NCBI GenBank assembly: GCA_029250885.1
Contig: JAQXEK010000001.1
Coordinates: 186,001-250,000 of the forward strand
Direction: 5' to 3'
Origin: Planctomycetota bacterium
GTDB lineage: Bacteria > Planctomycetota > UBA1135 > GCA-002686595
Length of the DNA stretch: 64,000 nt
Part shown: in pieces, positions 1-9,000 of the stretch
Layout of the letters: every line of letters starts with the position of its first letter
Position numbering within the stretch: the first letter of the stretch is position 1
Made by a program: the position numbers and the translations under genes
The notes under the pieces: generated by a model
Database searches by the model: none
Told to the model about the DNA's origin: nothing
What the model saw: only the letters and a program-made list of their open reading frames with translations

Positions 1-775
1 CCGTGGAGGTTTCCTCTCCCTGGCCTGTGGACTGGCCGTTGTGATTTGGCACTCTCGCAATCGAGTGGCTGTGTTCTCCGCAGCTCTAATGCTAGGCCTG
101 GTGGCGATTGTCTTGGCTCCGCAGTCGTACAAAGATCGCATCTCGACCATTGGCGAGTACGAGACCGAGGGTTCGGCCCAGGGGCGAATCCGCTCTTGGG
201 GCGTGGGCTATCGCATGGCCATGGCGAACCCAGTGATGGGTGTCGGTATCGCCCAGTTCGTGCATCACTACAAGGACTTCTCCAAGGATCCGGGCCGCGG
301 TGTCTTGGTAGCACACAACAGCTTTATCCAGATCTGGGCTGAGTCCGGGACGATCTCCTTGATCTTGTATTTGTCCCTGCTGGCGTCCTGCTTCATCATG
401 GTCTGGCAAGTTCGAGCTCGAGCGCGGCACCACTTCTACACAAGTTGGATTCTGAACTACTGCACGATGTTTGAGGCCTGCATGGTCGCCTTCACCGTGG
501 GTGGTATGTTCTTGAATAAGGCTCATTTCGACCTCTTCTACCACTTGGTGGCCATCATTCTTGTATTTGGACGGATGGCCTTTGCCGAGATGGATGACCC
601 TGTCAAATATCCCAAGCGCGATGGTAGCCGCGGCCAGGTCGGCCTTGTGCAGCCTCGCGGGTTTGGCGGACGGATGCCCGCGGCCTCGCGCCAGTTTAGG
701 ACCCCCAGGATATCTCTGGCCGAACAGGGCAAGGCTCCCGTTTTTGGTCAGTCCATCAGCCAGAGGCGCCGCTAA
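1..775 (+). CDS. O-antigen ligase-like polysaccharide polymerase/ligase, 5' truncated by the window edge
   Basis: The reading frame is open to the first bases of the window, so the N-terminal half lies outside. The visible ~258 residues have hydrophobic segments alternating with a large extracytoplasmic loop typical of the Wzy/WaaL O-antigen ligase family (loop motifs GVGIAQF and AHNSFIQIWAESG). The family joins or transfers undecaprenyl-linked glycans at the outer face of the inner membrane. The layout resembles the exosortase-A-associated 'probable O-glycosylation ligase' subfamily, and the downstream genes are all XrtA-locus types. The C-terminal ~60 residues after the last helix are Arg/Gly/Pro-rich and look disordered. 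The stop TAA overlaps the next ATG by one base (TAATG), so translation is probably coupled to the amidotransferase. Confidence 0.82.
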   Translation, partial: RGGFLSLACGLAVVIWHSRNRVAVFSAALMLGLVAIVLAPQSYKDRISTIGEYETEGSAQGRIRSWGVGYRMAMANPVMGVGIAQFVHHYKDFSKDPGRGVLVAHNSFIQIWAESGTISLILYLSLLASCFIMVWQVRARARHHFYTSWILNYCTMFEACMVAFTVGGMFLNKAHFDLFYHLVAIILVFGRMAFAEMDDPVKYPKRDGSRGQVGLVQPRGFGGRMPAASRQFRTPRISLAEQGKAPVFGQSISQRRR

Positions 776-2706
776 TGTGTGGTCACGCAGGATTCGCCTT
801 TCGTGACACGCGGAGGGTGATAGATCCCCGAGTGCTCTCGCGCATGGGCGACACGATTTCCCATCGAGGGCCGGACGACGAAGGTATCTGGACCCAGCAG
901 GGCTGTCCCGTTGGCGCAGTGTTTCGGCGCCTGTCGATCATTGACCTCGAAGGAGGCCACCAGCCCATTCCCAATGAGGAGGGGGACGTGGTTGTTCTGG
1001 TCAATGGCGAGATCTACAATTTCCAATCCCTGAGGGCAGACCTTGAGAAACGCGGTCACAGGTTCCGGACCCACTCCGACGCAGAGGTCGTCGTACACCT
1101 CTACGAGGAGCACGGTGCGGCGGTTGCTGAACACCTCGTGGGCATGTTCGCCTTTGCGATCATCGACCTTCGTGGGGCCGCTCCGAGGGTCGTCATTGGC
1201 AGGGATCGCTTGGGCATCAAGCCCATGTACTTTATTAATGGCCAAGATGGGCTCGCCTGGGCCAGCGAACCAAAAGCCCTGCTTGCCCTTGGTAAGGACG
1301 GCCCCGGCGACAAGCAGGGCTCTTTCGCAGGTGAGGCGCGCCAAATGCGCGCGCCCGCACTCTTGGACTATCTCATGCGCGGCTTCATTGGCAGCGAAGA
1401 GAGCGCATGGAGCGGTATCTCGCGCCTGCGCCCAGGCTGCACCTTGACCTGGGACGGTGCCTCCAGCGAGGGGCCCAAGATCGAACGCTACTGGGACCTG
1501 CCCATGGACCTGCGCGGCGAAGCCTCCCAGGCGGAGGTGCTGGAGTGGACGGATCGGGTCGTGAGTGATCGACTGGTTGCAGATGTTCCCCTAGGAGCCT
1601 TCTTGTCCGGGGGAATCGACTCTTCAGCAGTCGTCACCTCCATGGCCGAGCGCATGGAGGAACCAGTGGTGGCCTGCTCTGTTGGGTTCCAAGAGAAGAG
1701 CCACGACGAACTTGGCATCGCCAAGCAGACCGCCAAGGCCCTGGGCGCCGTGCACCACACCGAGGTCCTACACGACGATCCGCGCCTTGCCCTAGACGTT
1801 CTGCCGTGGTTCTACGATGAGCCCCTCGCGGACCCGTCTACTGTGCCGACTTACCTTGTTTCGAAGATGGCGCGGGAGCACGTGACTGTTGCCCTATCTG
1901 GTGATGGTGGGGACGAGACCTTTGGAGGCTACCGCCGCTATGTCCACGACGTCGCGGAGAACAGCTTGCGACGTTCCATTGGTTCACCTGGGCGAGCCCT
2001 AGCCGGAGCCCTGGGAAGCCTGTGGCCTCGTCTCGAGCACGGGCCAAGATTCCTGCGCGGTAAGACGTTCCTGACGAACGTTGCCGGTGATCCGGCAGAG
2101 GCCTATTTTCAGAGCGTCTCGATCCTTAGCCGCGACGAAGCCTTTGAACTCCTAGCCCCCGAGCTGCGCGCCTCCCTAGGCGGCTACAGCCCATTCCTAG
2201 AGTTCGAAGCCCACTACAACCGTATCGAGGCTGACTGCCCGCTCTACCGAGCACAGTACGCCGACTTCCACACTTACCTGACCGACCAAATCCTGGCGAA
2301 GGTGGACCGCGCTTCCATGGCCGTATCGCTTGAGGTGCGCGTGCCCCTGCTAGACCATCGATTTGTCGAGCGCTTCGCCAACCTGCCCGCGCACCAGAAA
2401 GTCACCGGGGGCAAGGCAAAACACATCTTCCGGGAGTCCCTTCGCTCGCGACTCTCGACGGAAGTTCTCGATGGCGCGAAGCGTGGTTTCGACACGCCTT
2501 TGGACGGGTGGATCCGTGGAGCACTCCGCGCGGAAGTCCACGCAGCCGTGAAGGCTCTGCCTGGCGACTGGTTTGATACCGACAAGCTGGCAAGGCTGCT
2601 GCAGGAGCACGACTCTGGAGCTCGAAACCATGGCCGAATCCTGTGGAGTCTATTCGTTCTAGAGCGCTGGCGCGCGCGCCATCAAGTCCGGGGAATCACG
2701 GGGTGA
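775..2706 (+). CDS. asnB: Asparagine synthase (glutamine-hydrolysing), XrtA-locus amidotransferase type
   Basis: The 643-residue protein starts MCGHAGF, so Cys2 becomes the N-terminal nucleophile of a class II glutamine amidotransferase domain (about 1-210, with HRGPDDEG and NGEIYNF). The synthetase domain follows, with the ATP-pyrophosphatase loop SGGIDSS near residue 280 and SGDGGDE near 377. The family makes asparagine or amidates another carboxylate using glutamine and ATP. In exosortase-A loci a dedicated AsnB paralogue ('amidotransferase 1') sits beside the glycosyltransferases and probably amidates a sugar or acyl carboxylate of the polymer. The genomic setting favours that role over general asparagine supply; this is inference. 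The gene overlaps its neighbours by 1 and 4 bases. Confidence 0.93.
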   Translation: MCGHAGFAFRDTRRVIDPRVLSRMGDTISHRGPDDEGIWTQQGCPVGAVFRRLSIIDLEGGHQPIPNEEGDVVVLVNGEIYNFQSLRADLEKRGHRFRTHSDAEVVVHLYEEHGAAVAEHLVGMFAFAIIDLRGAAPRVVIGRDRLGIKPMYFINGQDGLAWASEPKALLALGKDGPGDKQGSFAGEARQMRAPALLDYLMRGFIGSEESAWSGISRLRPGCTLTWDGASSEGPKIERYWDLPMDLRGEASQAEVLEWTDRVVSDRLVADVPLGAFLSGGIDSSAVVTSMAERMEEPVVACSVGFQEKSHDELGIAKQTAKALGAVHHTEVLHDDPRLALDVLPWFYDEPLADPSTVPTYLVSKMAREHVTVALSGDGGDETFGGYRRYVHDVAENSLRRSIGSPGRALAGALGSLWPRLEHGPRFLRGKTFLTNVAGDPAEAYFQSVSILSRDEAFELLAPELRASLGGYSPFLEFEAHYNRIEADCPLYRAQYADFHTYLTDQILAKVDRASMAVSLEVRVPLLDHRFVERFANLPAHQKVTGGKAKHIFRESLRSRLSTEVLDGAKRGFDTPLDGWIRGALRAEVHAAVKALPGDWFDTDKLARLLQEHDSGARNHGRILWSLFVLERWRARHQVRGITG

Positions 2707-3929
2707 CGAGCTCTCTACGCATTGGCGTCCTTACGTCCCTCTACCCGGCTCCTGAGAGACCCTTTGAAGGCATCTTTGCCCAGCGGCGCTGGAGCGGCAT
2801 GCTAGATCGCGGGCACGACGTGCGCGTCTGTCAGCCTACGCCCCGGGTCCCGTGGCCCCTAGGCTCGCTGTTCCCACGTCGCTTTGGCGACCTGCAACGG
2901 CGGCCAAGCGAAGAGCTTCAGGGCGGAATCTCGATTCAGCGGCCACGCTACCGGCATATTTCCAAGCGTCCTGTCGGCAATGCAAAGCGATTCGCTAAGG
3001 CCGGCATGGATAACCTTGTGAGCTCGAGTTGGAGGCCCGACATCGTGGTCTGCGACTACGCTTGGCCCGCGGGCGCGGCAGCGCCGCTCGGCCAGTCCCT
3101 CGGGATTCCGGTGGTGCTCTCGGGGCGAGGTAGTGACGTGTTAGAGGTCGGTGGTGAGGCTGGCCTAGGGGACGAGCTCGGCGCTTTCTTACGGTGCGCG
3201 GGGAAGTGGGTTGCGGTCTCCCAGGACTTGGTCGATGCTATGGACGCACTTGCCGGAGACGAGTTGGGTACTTTGGTTCCTAATGGCGTAGATGCGGCGC
3301 TCTTCCATCCGCGCCCAGACTCCGAGCGCGCTGCCGTCAGGAGCGAACTCGGCTGGAAGGTCGACGACAAGGTCATCCTACTTGTGGGGCACTTGATTCG
3401 ACGCAAAGACCCTCTGCTTGCACTCGAGTCCTTTCGGCATTTCCAAGCAACCTGCCCTGATGCGCGCCTGGTTGTCATCGGAAAGGGCGAGCTTGAAGCG
3501 CAATTCCGTGAAGCTGTGCAGCAAGCAGGGCTCGGGGGCTATGTGGACATGTTGGGCGAGCGCAGGGCCGACGATCTTAGCGGCCTCTATGCCGCGGCCG
3601 ACTGCCTGTTGCTGTGCAGCTCTCGCGAAGGGAGACCTAATGTCGTGTTGGAAGCTCTGAGCTCGGGGCTGCCTGTGGTGGCCACTGCGGCGGGTGGAAC
3701 TGGCGAGCTGCTCGAACCAAGTCCGTTTGATACCGTGCATTCACGCACCGCCGACGCGATTGCCAAGACTCTTCAAGACACCCTTGCGTGCCCACCCTTG
3801 CGCCAGGCGATTGCGGACTCTGTTGCCGGCCTCTCCTGGTCAGCCAGTCTAGACACCCTCGAAGCCGTCCTGTTCCAGCACATCGTGGCTAGCCGGCGGG
3901 GGCCGGGAAGGGCACGAAGTGCAAGCTGA
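2703..3929 (+). CDS. Glycosyltransferase family 4
   Basis: I chose the GTG at 2703 because it overlaps the asnB stop (GTGA) and leaves the N-terminal beta strand LRIGVLTSLYP a few residues from the start; an in-frame ATG at 2643 would bury 20 residues inside asnB. The ~408-residue protein has a GT-B fold: an N-terminal acceptor domain and a C-terminal GT1/GT4 domain with the EGRPNVVLEALSSGLPVVAT nucleotide-sugar signature, in which Glu binds the donor ribose. It probably adds a sugar to the lipid-linked repeat unit at the cytoplasmic membrane face. Donor and acceptor cannot be read from sequence. It sits mid-operon between asnB and a second GT4. Confidence 0.88.
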   Translation: MTSSLRIGVLTSLYPAPERPFEGIFAQRRWSGMLDRGHDVRVCQPTPRVPWPLGSLFPRRFGDLQRRPSEELQGGISIQRPRYRHISKRPVGNAKRFAKAGMDNLVSSSWRPDIVVCDYAWPAGAAAPLGQSLGIPVVLSGRGSDVLEVGGEAGLGDELGAFLRCAGKWVAVSQDLVDAMDALAGDELGTLVPNGVDAALFHPRPDSERAAVRSELGWKVDDKVILLVGHLIRRKDPLLALESFRHFQATCPDARLVVIGKGELEAQFREAVQQAGLGGYVDMLGERRADDLSGLYAAADCLLLCSSREGRPNVVLEALSSGLPVVATAAGGTGELLEPSPFDTVHSRTADAIAKTLQDTLACPPLRQAIADSVAGLSWSASLDTLEAVLFQHIVASRRGPGRARSAS

Positions 3930-3930
3930 C

Positions 3931-5175
3931 ATGAAGATCCTCTACCATCACCGCACCCGAGCCGATGACGGCCAGGCTGTGCACATTCGCTCTCTCCAGC
4001 GGGCCTTCCGCGACCTCGGTCACGAGGTTCAGGAGGTCGGTCTCGTGCAACAAGGTGGCGAGCAGTTACATGAGGACAGCGCATCACCCGAGTCATACAA
4101 GGACGACGAAAAGCAAGAGAGCGGCTCCTCTTGGGGCTGGGTCGCGCGCCTACCCAAATTTATGTTGGAGCTAGCCGAGTTTGGCTACTCCGGTCTTGCA
4201 CGTCGCAGGATCCTCACCACGGGCCGGAGCTTTAAGCCGGACTTCATTTACGAGCGCTACGCCTTTGGGAACGCCGGCGGCCTTCTGGCCGCAGCTCGCT
4301 TAGGCGTACCCTTTATCCTCGAAGTCAATTCGCCCTTGGTCGACGAGCTTGACAAGACCCGGGGACTCTCGCTCAAGCGTGCGGCTCGGCGCATTGAGCT
4401 GGCCGTTTTTCGCGGGGCTACCAAGGTCTGCGTTGTGACCCAGGTCCTGGGGGATATCCTCATCGATATGGGCGTCGAGCCCGAAAGAATCCTAGTCACC
4501 CCGAATGGTGTGCACCCAGGCCTTTTCGAGTACGAGCAACTTGGTGGTCGAGAGGCTTGCCGGAGCCGCGCCCGGCGTGATCTCGGGCTGCCCACCGAGC
4601 CAGGTCCCGGTGAGCTTGTGCTTGGCTTTGTGGGCTACTTTCGCGACTGGCACCGGCTGGACCTAGTTATTGACCTTCTTGCCCTACCCGGTCTCGAAGG
4701 CCTACGACTCGTGATCATCGGCGAGGGGCCCGCGGGTGAAGGCCTTGCTGCACAGGCCCTCCAGCTCGGCGTGCAGCACAGAGTCCACTTTCCCGGCTCG
4801 CGCCGTCACGATCAAATCCCCGAGCTTCTGACGGCCTTCGACATCGCCTTGATGCCCGCTATCAATGCCTACGCGTCTGCACTCAAGCTCCACGAGTACA
4901 TGGCTGCTACCTTGCCCGTCATCGCCCCGGATCAACCGAACCTCCATGAGGTCGTCACTAATGGAGAGTCCGCCCTACTGGTGCCCTCGGGTGACGCGGT
5001 GGCGCTGGAGGCCGCGGTGCGCTCCTTGGTGACAAACCCGGAGCTCCGCAGCGAGCTTGGCAAAAACGCCGCTAGGCAAATCGACAAGCTGGGGCTCACG
5101 TGGCGTGCCAATGGCGAGCGCGTTGTTAAGTGCGCCCAGCAGCTGATCGACGAGCGGGACAGGCCCAACAGATGA
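3931..5175 (+). CDS. Glycosyltransferase family 4 (MKILYHHRTR type)
   Basis: ATG 3931 lies one base after the stop of the preceding gene; a GTG at 3919 in the same frame is the alternative. The ~414-residue protein begins MKILYHHRTRADDGQAVHIRSL, an opening I associate with GT4 enzymes of exosortase-A polysaccharide loci, and continues with a GT-B fold. The family signature is less standard than in its upstream neighbour: LHEYMAATLPVIAPDQPN stands where EALA-GxPVVA is usual. An acidic, Ser-rich stretch (residues ~45-70) is a likely flexible insertion. It is expected to act sequentially with the upstream GT4 in assembling the repeat unit. Confidence 0.87.
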   Translation: MKILYHHRTRADDGQAVHIRSLQRAFRDLGHEVQEVGLVQQGGEQLHEDSASPESYKDDEKQESGSSWGWVARLPKFMLELAEFGYSGLARRRILTTGRSFKPDFIYERYAFGNAGGLLAAARLGVPFILEVNSPLVDELDKTRGLSLKRAARRIELAVFRGATKVCVVTQVLGDILIDMGVEPERILVTPNGVHPGLFEYEQLGGREACRSRARRDLGLPTEPGPGELVLGFVGYFRDWHRLDLVIDLLALPGLEGLRLVIIGEGPAGEGLAAQALQLGVQHRVHFPGSRRHDQIPELLTAFDIALMPAINAYASALKLHEYMAATLPVIAPDQPNLHEVVTNGESALLVPSGDAVALEAAVRSLVTNPELRSELGKNAARQIDKLGLTWRANGERVVKCAQQLIDERDRPNR

Positions 5176-5185
5176 GGTTCTAGAA

Positions 5186-6037
5186 ATGAGTACAAAACAC
5201 GCCATCTCCTTCGACGTCGAAGAGTACTACCAGGTCGCGAACCTTCGTTTGAATTATCCGAAGCAGGACTGGGACGAGATTCCATCTCGTCTGTCCATTG
5301 GGATGGAGCATATTCTTAGCGCCCTAAAGAAGCACAATGCACGGGCCACGTTTTTCTTCCTAGGTTGGATTGCCGAGCGCCATCCCGACTGGGTCAAGCG
5401 TTGCCTTGACGCTGGCCATGAGGTGGCTAGCCACGGCTATGACCACGACTTCCTTTGGGACTTGGGTCCCGAGGGCGTGGTCTCGGACCTCGAAAGGACA
5501 GAAGCGGCTTTGGAGGCTGCCGGTGCGCCGCGGCCCCGGGGGTTTCGAGCCTCGACATTCACTTTGACGCGCAAGACCTTCTGGGCCATGGATATCTTGG
5601 CCGAGCGAGGCTATACCTACGACTCCAGTGTGCATCCTGTTCGCCACCCAACCTATGGGATCGCAGATTTTGAGCCGGGCATCTCGGTAGTGAAGACGGA
5701 GGCGGGCTCCCTGGTTGAGTTCCCCGTCAGTACGCGCAAGATCTTTGGTCGGAACCTGCCCGTGGGCGGGGGGGGCTACTTCCGCCTGTATCCCGGTGCT
5801 CTCATACGAAATGCCGTAGCCGACCTGGACCGTCGAGGGAAGCCCGCATGTATCTATCTTCACCCCTGGGAGTTTGATCCCGAGCAGCCGCGGGCAAAGA
5901 CTAGCGCCTCGAAGGCTTTCCGCCACTATGTGGGACTTCGGAAGACCTTGCCACGACTGGAGGCTTTGCTCTCGAAGTTCGAGTTTGTCGGCCTCGAGGA
6001 ATCCTTGATTGCTTCTGGTGATCTAGAACCGCGGTAG
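5186..6037 (+). CDS. XrtA-system polysaccharide deacetylase (NodB fold with DUF3473)
   Basis: This 283-residue protein has the NodB-type deacetylase motifs in the variant order typical of the exosortase-A-associated family: FDVEEYYQ (metal Asp at residue 10), SHGYDHDF (metal-binding His pair), FRASTFTLT, YDSSVHPV and the C-terminal HPWEFDPEQPR signature of DUF3473. The family removes N-acetyl groups from polysaccharide during export. There is no signal peptide, as is usual for this subfamily. It starts 10 bases after the previous stop and ends the + strand operon, facing the TPR gene across 35 bases. Confidence 0.92.
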   Translation: MSTKHAISFDVEEYYQVANLRLNYPKQDWDEIPSRLSIGMEHILSALKKHNARATFFFLGWIAERHPDWVKRCLDAGHEVASHGYDHDFLWDLGPEGVVSDLERTEAALEAAGAPRPRGFRASTFTLTRKTFWAMDILAERGYTYDSSVHPVRHPTYGIADFEPGISVVKTEAGSLVEFPVSTRKIFGRNLPVGGGGYFRLYPGALIRNAVADLDRRGKPACIYLHPWEFDPEQPRAKTSASKAFRHYVGLRKTLPRLEALLSKFEFVGLEESLIASGDLEPR

Positions 6038-6039
6038 AG

Positions 6040-6058
6040 GCCTGCGATCAAGGCAGGC
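6040..6058. terminator. Small hairpin between convergent genes
   Basis: A perfect 6-bp inverted repeat GCCTGC/GCAGGC with a 7-base loop sits in the 35-base gap between the convergent deacetylase and TPR genes. There is no T-tract on either strand, so an intrinsic terminator role is only suggested by position. Confidence 0.3.
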
Positions 6059-6072
6059 GTGCTACTGAAGCT

Positions 6073-9000
6073 CTAGACGTCCTGAGTTTCGACGACCTGC
6101 TCGGCGGCCTCTTCGGCCTCTTCGGCCTCTTGAGCCTTGACCTGTTCGCGTCGAGAACGTTCCGCGCCAATACCGTTCCCAAGGCCTGCCAATCCAGTGA
6201 GAAGCTGGGCCCGCAGTGGGTCTGGCTCGGCCTCGGCAAGTGGTTTGAGCAGCTCTTTCGCACGTGCGCCATCACCGCTATCCGCACGATGTAGCAACCC
6301 GATGGCTAGGGCGTAGTCAATCTCCTGGGGCGTGACATCCCCAAGGTATTCAGAGTCAGTATTTCGGATTGCCATGAGGACGTTGATGCCCTTGGTCTTT
6401 GATTCCTGGTCTAGGCGTAGAAAAGACTTTCCGCGGATAAACCCAATGCGGCGACGGTATTGACCCGACTTGTCAGCATTGGCGGCGATGTCGAGGAGTG
6501 TGTCAATCTGGAGTCGGTTGCCATCCAGTTCACTAAGCAGGCTAGCCCTTGCCAGAGCCACCTTGGGATCGGAGGTCATCTTTCCGATGCGTAGCCAGGT
6601 CTCTTTAGCCAAGTCCATTTGGGCCGTGGCCTCAAGGCTGCGTGCATACAGAATCCAGAGGTCGATAGAACGGGGGGAGAGGTCTAGTTGTTGGTCGGCA
6701 AACTGATGGGCAGCAAAAGGGTCGAACGTGGCCAGCAAATCAAACCAAGCTTCGCAGGAGCCAGGGCGTAGATCCTCTAGGGGGGCATCTGGGTTGCTTC
6801 TTAAGAATCTTTCCATCCGCCCGAGCGCCGACTGGATTCCAAGTTCGGCGGTGGCCGCCCCCGCTTGGTTAGAGGGCGTCTTCCCTTGACCGTTGTCTTG
6901 GGCATCCGCTTCAAGGAGGTCGAGCCGCGCCAACTCGATTACAGGTAGTGGGTCATGCGGGCTCTTGGTTTGGAGCATCTCGAGCAGGGTCCTTTGGATA
7001 CGGACCTCCTCTGCAGTGGGCATCATTGCGGCGCGCATGGAGAAGAGCTCAAACATCTCTTCAATAGCAGCTGGAACTTCGGGGCCGGTAGCATTCCCAA
7101 GGTAGCCCTTGTAGCCGTTAAGTGCTGCAATAGGGTCAAGCTCGCGTGCGAGTCGAGCGACGGCTAGGCGGACGGGCAATGATTCGCCGTCGATGGTCTG
7201 CGCCTGACGAGACAGGAGAAGAGCTTTCCTGGAATCACCAGAGGCCGCGGCTAGGGTGGCTGCATCTAGAAGCAGGTCGGTCTCACTGGCTTTGCCACCA
7301 CCACGGATCGGGAGCCCTGCTTGGCGTCGCCGCTGCTTGACCTTCACCATCTGGGGCGACTCTTGTCCGTGTTCTCTCTCCGTAAGCTCTTCAAGAAGGT
7401 CCCAATAAGGGATGAAGTCAGCATTTTTTAGGATGGCTTGGTCCAGCATTTTTTTCGCGAGCAAGAACTCTCCCGAATCCATCGTGCTTCGAGCGAGCAT
7501 CCCGCGTCCAAAGGGGCCGAGCAGCTTGAGGTACGTAGGGCGACTGAGCCGAGAATGGGTCCATGCCGACCACCCCGGAGTATCCTTCGCAAGCAGCATG
7601 CCGATCATCTCCAGGCCGGACTCCTTAGCGAGCCCACTGATACGCTTAAGAGGGGCGGCCGCCGACAGGCCTAGGCCAGCGCCCAGGGTGTTCGCGTTGA
7701 TAGGCACCGCGCCGATGCTGTTGAGTGCGGCACCCAGGAGGTGCCAGTCGGGGTGGAATGGAGTCTGTTGCAAGCCGGCCAATGTGAGCGCGCGTGCTTC
7801 ACCGAGCCTCCCTTCAAGGGCCGCCAAGATGGCAGGATGGGTGGCGGTCCTCCAAGCGGGCTCTCCGGCCCGAAGCTCCCTGGCTAGCGAGGGTAATTCG
7901 CCGTACTGGTCTTCCTGAAGATTGAGCAGAAGCAGCCCTGCTGTGGGGCTCATGTCCGTGAGGAACGCATTGGCCAACTCCACCCAGGAACGCGAGCTCT
8001 CCGTGTCTGCGGCGATGGCTGCTGTCGCTGCGGCCATGTTCAGATTGCGCCCCGAGTGGCTCTTGGCCGAAGTAGCTAAGTGTCGAGCCAGGCGCATTGC
8101 TTGCTCGTCTAAGCCGCCCTTGTTCATCAAGCCAAGAACCTCGTAAACCAACACCTCATTCAACACGGGGTCGTAGGTCTCAATGTCTGTAAGGCACTGG
8201 TCGAGCAGGCTCAACTGGTTGAGCAGGAGTGCGGCTCGCGCACGGATCAACGAGCCTGTTCCACCCATGGGCCCCTGAGGGTCGATGTCCTCGGTAGTCA
8301 CCAAGACCTCTTCGTAGCGGTTTAGGCTGGTCAAGACCTCTGCGTACAGGATGCTATCTGAATCCGTAAACAAGCCGCGATCCGTTCCAGAGAGAGCATA
8401 GAGCGCCTCCGGGATCCTGTCCTGGATTTGGAGCTCCTTTGCAATCTCAATCGCACCGGCAAAACTCGGGTCGAGCTCCATCCACTTACGCAATGTGTCT
8501 CCCTCCAGCTGGCCTCCGCCAAGGTCAGCTAGGATTGACTTCATCTCGAGGATGTATGCGGGGTCAGGACCATTCGCAGCCATTCCCTCGAGCAGAGTCA
8601 TGAGCTGGTCATGCCGTCTGTCCTTCGCCTTCAGGATCATGCTCTCTTGGTGGAATGCCGGCGCGAATCCCGGCATTGTCTTGCGCAGCCGCTTGTAGGT
8701 GACGAGGGCTCCTGTGAGTTGGCCTTGATCGAGGTGTAGCTGCGCGAGGGCCCAGAGCATATAGGTCGAGGATTCTCCAGTCGGGTACCAGCGATCCTTT
8801 TTGCGCAACTCTTGGGCGATTTCGACTAAGTTGACGCGAGTTTCTACAAGCTCCATCTCGCCAGCTTTTTCAAAGAGCGGGAGCAGTTCGGACTCTAAGC
8901 TCGAGTCCATCGAGATTGCATGGGCGAGGTACTCGGCCGCTTCTAAGCCACGCGTCAAGTGGTTTCTGATGGAGTAGGCCGCACGCCGATTTACCTCGGT

